The notes beneath the pieces were generated by a model that saw only the letters and a program-made list of their open reading frames with translations, had not been told where the DNA came from and searched no databases. Source: an uncultured Bacteroidota bacterium (GTDB lineage Bacteria > Bacteroidota > Bacteroidia > Flavobacteriales > Flavobacteriaceae). From it: DNA of 45,043 nucleotides. A program made the position numbers and the translations under genes. Of this stretch, positions 41,291 through 45,043 are shown piece after piece (position 1 is the first letter of the stretch; every line of letters begins with the position of its first letter). The stretch lies in NCBI GenBank assembly GCA_903842575.1, contig CAIMMM010000071.1:1-45043 (forward strand), in the 5' to 3' direction.

Positions 41291-42655
41291 ATGTCTTTTT
41301 CATTAATTCAAAAATATAATGTTCCTGGCCCAAGGTACACAAGCTATCCAACGGTACCTTATTGGGATGAAAATACTTTTTCATCGTCAAATTGGGAAGC
41401 AACTTTTTTAAAATCATTTAAGGAAAGTAATGATAGTGAAGGCATTAGTCTATATATTCATCTCCCCTTTTGTGAAAGTTTATGCACTTTTTGTGGTTGC
41501 CACAAACGAATAACAAAACAACATAATGTTGAAAACCCCTATATATCTGCAGTTTTAAAAGAATGGGATTTGTATTGTAATATATTTCCTGAACAGCCAA
41601 TTATAAAAGAAATTCATTTGGGAGGAGGTACACCTACCTTTTTTTCCCCTGAAAATTTAGAAATTTTGATTAGTGGTATTTTAAAAAAAGGGAAGAAAGC
41701 CAAAAATTATGAATTTAGTTTTGAAGGTCATCCGAGTAATACTACCCATAAACATTTACAAAAATTATACGATTTAGGATTTAAAAGAGTAAGTTTTGGT
41801 GTCCAAGATTATAGTGACAAAGTGCAGACAGCGATTCATAGGATACAGACCTTTCATGATGTTGCCAAAGTTACTTTTTGGGCAAGAGAAATTGGCTATA
41901 CTTCCGTTTCACATGATTTGGTTTATGGATTACCTTTTCAAACTTTGGAAAATGTGATTGACACTATTGAGAAAACAAAATCACTTTCACCCGATAGATT
42001 AGCCTTTTATAGTTATGCACATGTTCCATGGATAAAAGGAAATGGACAACGTGGTTTTAAAGAGGAGGATGTTCCTAAAGATGATGAAAAAAGAAAACTC
42101 TATGAAGCCGGCAAAAAATTATTGATTAAAAACGGGTTTTACGAAATTGGTATGGATCATTTCGCACAAGCAAGTGACAGTATGTACCAAGCCTTTGTAG
42201 CAGGAAATCTTCATCGAAACTTTATGGGCTATACTTCTTCAAAAACCCAATTAATGATTGGATTAGGCGCCTCTGCTATTAGTGATAGCTGGTACAGTTT
42301 TGCGCAAAATGAAAAGTCTATAGAAGATTATTATGAACGATTAGAACAAAATGAATTACCTGTTTTTCGTGGACATTTATTATTGGAGGAAGACTTAATT
42401 ATTCGCCGTCATATTTTAAACTTAATGTGCCAATTTACAACATCATGGGATGACGATGCGTTATCTTTCCCCGAAATCGCTGATGTCATTATAGCATTAC
42501 AGGAAATGGAAAAAGATGGGCTGTTAACTATTTCAAATAAAACAATAACTGTAACCGAAAAAGGAAAAACATTTGTTCGTAATATCTGTATGGCATTTGA
42601 CTTACGTTTGAAACGAAATGCCCCCAATACAAAGCTGTTTTCGATGACAATCTAG
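41291..42655 (+). CDS. hemN: oxygen-independent coproporphyrinogen III oxidase
   Basis: 454 aa. A radical-SAM enzyme that forms protoporphyrinogen IX without O2, needed for haem under anoxic or microaerobic conditions. Start MSFSLIQKYNVPGPRYTSYP, then the 4Fe-4S/SAM motif CESLCTFCGC (Cys61, 65, 68, plus 70), GGGTPTFFSP, SFEGHPSNTTHKHL, RVSFGVQDYS, DLVYGLPFQ and GMDHFAQASD. True HemN is distinguished from HemW by CxxxCxxCxC and length. The start at 41291 (or 41288) follows the -7 box. It lies next to the cbb3 oxidase assembly genes, which fits a role in low-oxygen respiration. Confidence 0.95.
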   Translation: MSFSLIQKYNVPGPRYTSYPTVPYWDENTFSSSNWEATFLKSFKESNDSEGISLYIHLPFCESLCTFCGCHKRITKQHNVENPYISAVLKEWDLYCNIFPEQPIIKEIHLGGGTPTFFSPENLEILISGILKKGKKAKNYEFSFEGHPSNTTHKHLQKLYDLGFKRVSFGVQDYSDKVQTAIHRIQTFHDVAKVTFWAREIGYTSVSHDLVYGLPFQTLENVIDTIEKTKSLSPDRLAFYSYAHVPWIKGNGQRGFKEEDVPKDDEKRKLYEAGKKLLIKNGFYEIGMDHFAQASDSMYQAFVAGNLHRNFMGYTSSKTQLMIGLGASAISDSWYSFAQNEKSIEDYYERLEQNELPVFRGHLLLEEDLIIRRHILNLMCQFTTSWDDDALSFPEIADVIIALQEMEKDGLLTISNKTITVTEKGKTFVRNICMAFDLRLKRNAPNTKLFSMTI

Positions 42656-42718
42656 ATTTTTTGATTCAAATGATAATGCAACTCCTATAAAAACAATTTG
42701 CTTTTTCAATCAAAAAAA

Positions 42719-42952
42719 TTAATTACTTACTAAAATTGAAAATATTTCATCTTTAATATGAAGTAATTTTGCTTTCTTAATGTGCAATATAGCATCGGAA
42801 GTTATTTCTATTCTTGCATTCATTCGACGAATTTCATGTTCCAATTCATCATAATCATCAAATAGTTTTTTGAAATGGGGATTTTCAAGTTTCAATTCAT
42901 GTATTTTTTCCTGATGTTCTGGAAATTCGTGTAATAAATCGTGTTTTTCCAT
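42719..42952 (-). CDS. YdcH-like DUF465 small protein
   Basis: 77 aa, a two-helix coiled-coil protein. LHEFPEHQEKIHELKLENPH, FKKLFDDYDELEHEIRRM and LLHIKDEIFSILV match the DUF465/YdcH family closely. Function is unknown; homologs are widespread in proteobacteria and Bacteroidota. It lies 18 bases downstream of the SafE-like gene on the same strand and may be the last gene of that transcript. Confidence 0.85.
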   Translation of the reverse strand: MEKHDLLHEFPEHQEKIHELKLENPHFKKLFDDYDELEHEIRRMNARIEITSDAILHIKKAKLLHIKDEIFSILVSN

Positions 42953-42970
42953 AAAATAGTATTTAAATTA

Positions 42971-43672
42971 TTAATGACAATTCGGATTAGCTTGCACAAA
43001 CAAGCTCATCATACTTGGAGAAACATAAGGAATACCCAATCCTAATCCTCGTAGAATAAATAAAATTCCTATGCAAACAGTAAAAATTGGAATTACTTTT
43101 TGAATTTTATTTCGAATTGGATTACTGAGCATATTTGCCATATAAACTACAGCACTCATCATTGGAATAGTTCCTAAACCGTATAAAAGCATATAGACAA
43201 TTCCATAGTATTGATTTTGCATGGCAATAGCACCAAATAACGCAGCATAAACTAAACCACAGGGTAAAAACCCATTGAGCAATCCTATTGTAAAAATAGC
43301 ATTAGGTGATTTCTTTTTGAACTGACTTCCCAATCCCGATTTAACTTTTGAAATAATGCTATAAATTGGTTTTGAAAAATTATAGTTAAAGAATATTTTT
43401 TCAGGAATTACAACGATTGTAATTATTAAAATACCAACCACAATTGAAATTTGCTGTTGTATTCCAGCGAGATACAATCCTTTTCCTAAAAAACCAAAAA
43501 GAAAACCTAATGTTCCGTAAGCTGTAAGTCTTCCAATATGATATAGTAAAAGTTGAAATACTTTCTTGACTGGATTGCTTCTATCTAAGGGTAACATCAT
43601 AGCAATTGGACCACACATTCCAATGCAGTGCAAACTAGATATCAATCCAAAAAGAAAAGCGGTATATAACAT
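42971..43672 (-). CDS. SafE/TauE-like membrane protein of the cbb3 assembly cluster
   Basis: 233 aa, about six membrane segments in two repeats. The first has SSLHCIGMCGPIAMML with a close Cys pair and the second GLLNGFLPCGLVYAALFGA with one Cys; paired HCxxMCGP and PCG motifs are typical of the 'cytochrome c biogenesis / heavy-metal' branch of the sulfite-exporter TauE/SafE superfamily found behind ccoGH. It may move copper or reductant for oxidase assembly, which is inference. It ends with NPNCH. The gap to ccoH is 54 bases. Confidence 0.85.
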   Translation of the reverse strand: MLYTAFLFGLISSLHCIGMCGPIAMMLPLDRSNPVKKVFQLLLYHIGRLTAYGTLGFLFGFLGKGLYLAGIQQQISIVVGILIITIVVIPEKIFFNYNFSKPIYSIISKVKSGLGSQFKKKSPNAIFTIGLLNGFLPCGLVYAALFGAIAMQNQYYGIVYMLLYGLGTIPMMSAVVYMANMLSNPIRNKIQKVIPIFTVCIGILFILRGLGLGIPYVSPSMMSLFVQANPNCH

Positions 43673-43726
43673 TATTAGTAGAATATATTAATGACGTCGT
43701 TTGAGTTTATGCCTTTTAACTTTAAA

Positions 43727-44176
43727 CTATTTAATATAAATTGTATCCTTAGTCAAATAGTTTTTTCCTTCATATTGCCATTCCATATTAATGTCCCAAC
43801 GACCGTCTACCAAACTTTCTTTAGGTATGAGCAAAGTGGCATTAGATAACGAAATGGGAATTTCGAAATCTAATTTTTTGTTAGACGGTCTGTATAAGGA
43901 CACTATTCCTTTGATGTTTTTTGGAATATAACTTTCAGGAAATACAATAGTAATTTCACCCGAAGTAGTTGTTATTACAGGTTTTTGGATTAAATCTTGT
44001 GCGTTTTGAACTCTAGCCATTTCCTCTCCAAATTTCGCATCGTGTTTGTAGTATTCTTCTACAACCAAATCATTATCATATTTACTATCTGTTTCAACTT
44101 TTATAATAAAAAACAAAATAAAACTAGCAAATAATACAAAAGCAATTACGATTGATGTTCCCCAATTTATTTTCAT
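43727..44176 (-). CDS. ccoH: cbb3 oxidase assembly protein FixH/CcoH
   Basis: 149 aa. One membrane helix near the N-terminus (WGTSIVIAFVLFASFILFFI) is followed by DLVVEEYYKHDAKFGEEMAR and a ~90-residue beta-rich outer domain ending in DGRWDINMEWQYEGKNYLTK, the FixH family pattern. FixH/CcoH is needed for stable cbb3-type cytochrome oxidase. It lies 16 bases after ccoG in the same operon. Confidence 0.9.
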   Translation of the reverse strand: MKINWGTSIVIAFVLFASFILFFIIKVETDSKYDNDLVVEEYYKHDAKFGEEMARVQNAQDLIQKPVITTTSGEITIVFPESYIPKNIKGIVSLYRPSNKKLDFEIPISLSNATLLIPKESLVDGRWDINMEWQYEGKNYLTKDTIYIK

Positions 44177-44192
44177 GATTTATTTTTTTGAG

Positions 44193-45043
44193 TTAGTCAA
44201 AACTTCTAGGACTTAAAAAACTTGTTGTTGTTGTTTCAATTTTATTATTTCCATTATAAACATCAATTTTTAGTTTTGTTTTATCGTGTTCCAATAAATA
44301 TTGATGAATTTGAACAAATAAAGTTCCACTATTTATGGTTTGTTTTTTAACCTTAAAATCCTGTTGCCCAACGACGTTTATAATTCCTTTTATATCGTGT
44401 AATTTAAAATGAATGTCATTGAAATCTTCGTTAGTTTTATTGATTATTTTAAATGTAAAAATATTGCTAATATCGTCGCCTTTGTGCTGAAACAATTGTC
44501 CAGGCAATCTTAAAACAACCGTTTCAACTTCGCTTCTTAGAAATAATAATCCGGATAAAACTCCAATCAATATTAGTAATACTGAAGAATAACCTTTCAT
44601 TCTAGCGGTAAACTTGAATTTAGATTTTTTTTCAATTTCGTCTTCAGATGCATACCGAATTAAGCCTTTTGGCAAGCCAACACCTTCCATGATAGTATCG
44701 CATTCGTCTATACAAGCAGTACAATTGACACATTCTAACTGAGTTCCGTTACGAATATCAATTGCCGTTGGACAAACATAAATACATTGTTTACAATCGA
44801 TGCAATCTCCTTTTCCAGACGCTACTCTATCTTCTTGTTTGTTAAATTTTGCTCTGCCTAATTCTTTTTCACCACGAACAAAATCATAGACCACATTTAT
44901 AGATTTATTGTCTAATAATACACCTTGTAATCTACCATAAGGACAAGCAATGATACATACTTGCTCTCTAAACCAAACAAAAACAAAATAGAAAACACCT
45001 GTAAAAATAAGTAGCGCAATTAATGTGCTCATATGATTTTCAG
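44193..45043 (-). CDS. ccoG: cbb3 oxidase accessory protein CcoG/FixG (5' part outside window)
   Basis: At least 283 codons; the frame stays open to the right edge, so the N-terminal part is missing. A polyferredoxin-type membrane protein: VWFREQVCIIACPYGRLQGV, then two 4Fe-4S sites CIDCKQCIYVCP and CVNCTACIDECD, a last membrane helix (YSSVLLILIGVLSGLLFL), and an immunoglobulin-like C-terminal domain of ~120 residues (FTFKIINKTNEDF). CcoG reduces copper for cbb3 oxidase assembly in characterised systems. ccoNOP are expected just beyond the right edge. Confidence 0.95.
   Translation of the reverse strand, partial: ENHMSTLIALLIFTGVFYFVFVWFREQVCIIACPYGRLQGVLLDNKSINVVYDFVRGEKELGRAKFNKQEDRVASGKGDCIDCKQCIYVCPTAIDIRNGTQLECVNCTACIDECDTIMEGVGLPKGLIRYASEDEIEKKSKFKFTARMKGYSSVLLILIGVLSGLLFLRSEVETVVLRLPGQLFQHKGDDISNIFTFKIINKTNEDFNDIHFKLHDIKGIINVVGQQDFKVKKQTINSGTLFVQIHQYLLEHDKTKLKIDVYNGNNKIETTTTSFLSPRSFD

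Noticed and set aside
1..45043. tRNA or rRNA genes
   Set aside because: No cloverleaf-like segment with TTCGA arms or rRNA core sequence was recognised in the intergenic regions by eye.

Overview
The window looks like a chromosomal segment of a Flavobacterium-type member of the Bacteroidota. It is AT-rich. Genes are preceded by the Bacteroidota -7 promoter box TAnnTTTG instead of Shine-Dalgarno-rich leaders. Gene content is typical of the group: long-form NusB next to a DUF1573 lipoprotein and YajC, DUF3276, DUF349, an animal-type NADP isocitrate dehydrogenase, a fused cyclophilin-FKBP, and a secreted protein with a VGIG / PSAQLDV / KGFLPPRMT start. Most of the window is core metabolism, with no prophage, IS element, CRISPR array, rRNA or tRNA seen.

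Layout. 1-2.2 kb: start of a secreted protein leaving the left edge, a membrane-bound AraC regulator, and the apparent ruins of a toxin-antitoxin pair. 2.2-8.3 kb: guaB, a P-type cation ATPase, and a pyrD - HMG-CoA lyase pair. 8.4-11.2 kb: secreted Xaa-Pro aminopeptidase and PepT in one operon. 11.2-14.2 kb: nusB - DUF1573 - yajC operon and leucine dehydrogenase. 14.3-19.2 kb: ABC exporter, DUF3276, small membrane protein, CsaA, and a polytopic membrane protein. 19.3-24.1 kb: dual-family prolyl isomerase, a calcium-loop secreted protein, trmD, rplS, icd. 24.1-28.7 kb: a secreted protein, thiamine pyrophosphokinase, rlmF, uvrB. 28.8-34.6 kb: hybrid sensor kinase and CheY-like partner, a decayed potassium-channel gene, TerB-like protein, esterase, DUF1456 protein, lipoprotein. 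34.7-41.2 kb: sucC, lysA, orphan methyltransferase, Spy-like protein, DUF349 protein. 41.2-45.0 kb: hemN facing a cluster (ccoG, ccoH, SafE-like) for building a cbb3-type oxidase that continues off the right edge.

The most unusual signal is a GC-rich 36-bp sequence that occurs three times, always inside a gene and always in the same reading frame. It adds a peptide of the form TR-(x)3-E-(R/S)-S-(G/E)-AKP to PyrD, RlmF and a DUF1456 protein, each time in a loop or linker. It behaves like a protein-coding mobile repeat comparable in concept to the Rickettsia palindromic elements. Second is a perfect FNR-like palindrome about 40 bp upstream of the predicted hemN transcription start. Third are two degraded genes visible only by reading the intergenic DNA: a K+ channel with a ruined selectivity filter and a RelE/YafQ-like toxin start. 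Many gene ends carry clear hairpin terminators; one doubles as the end of a coding sequence.
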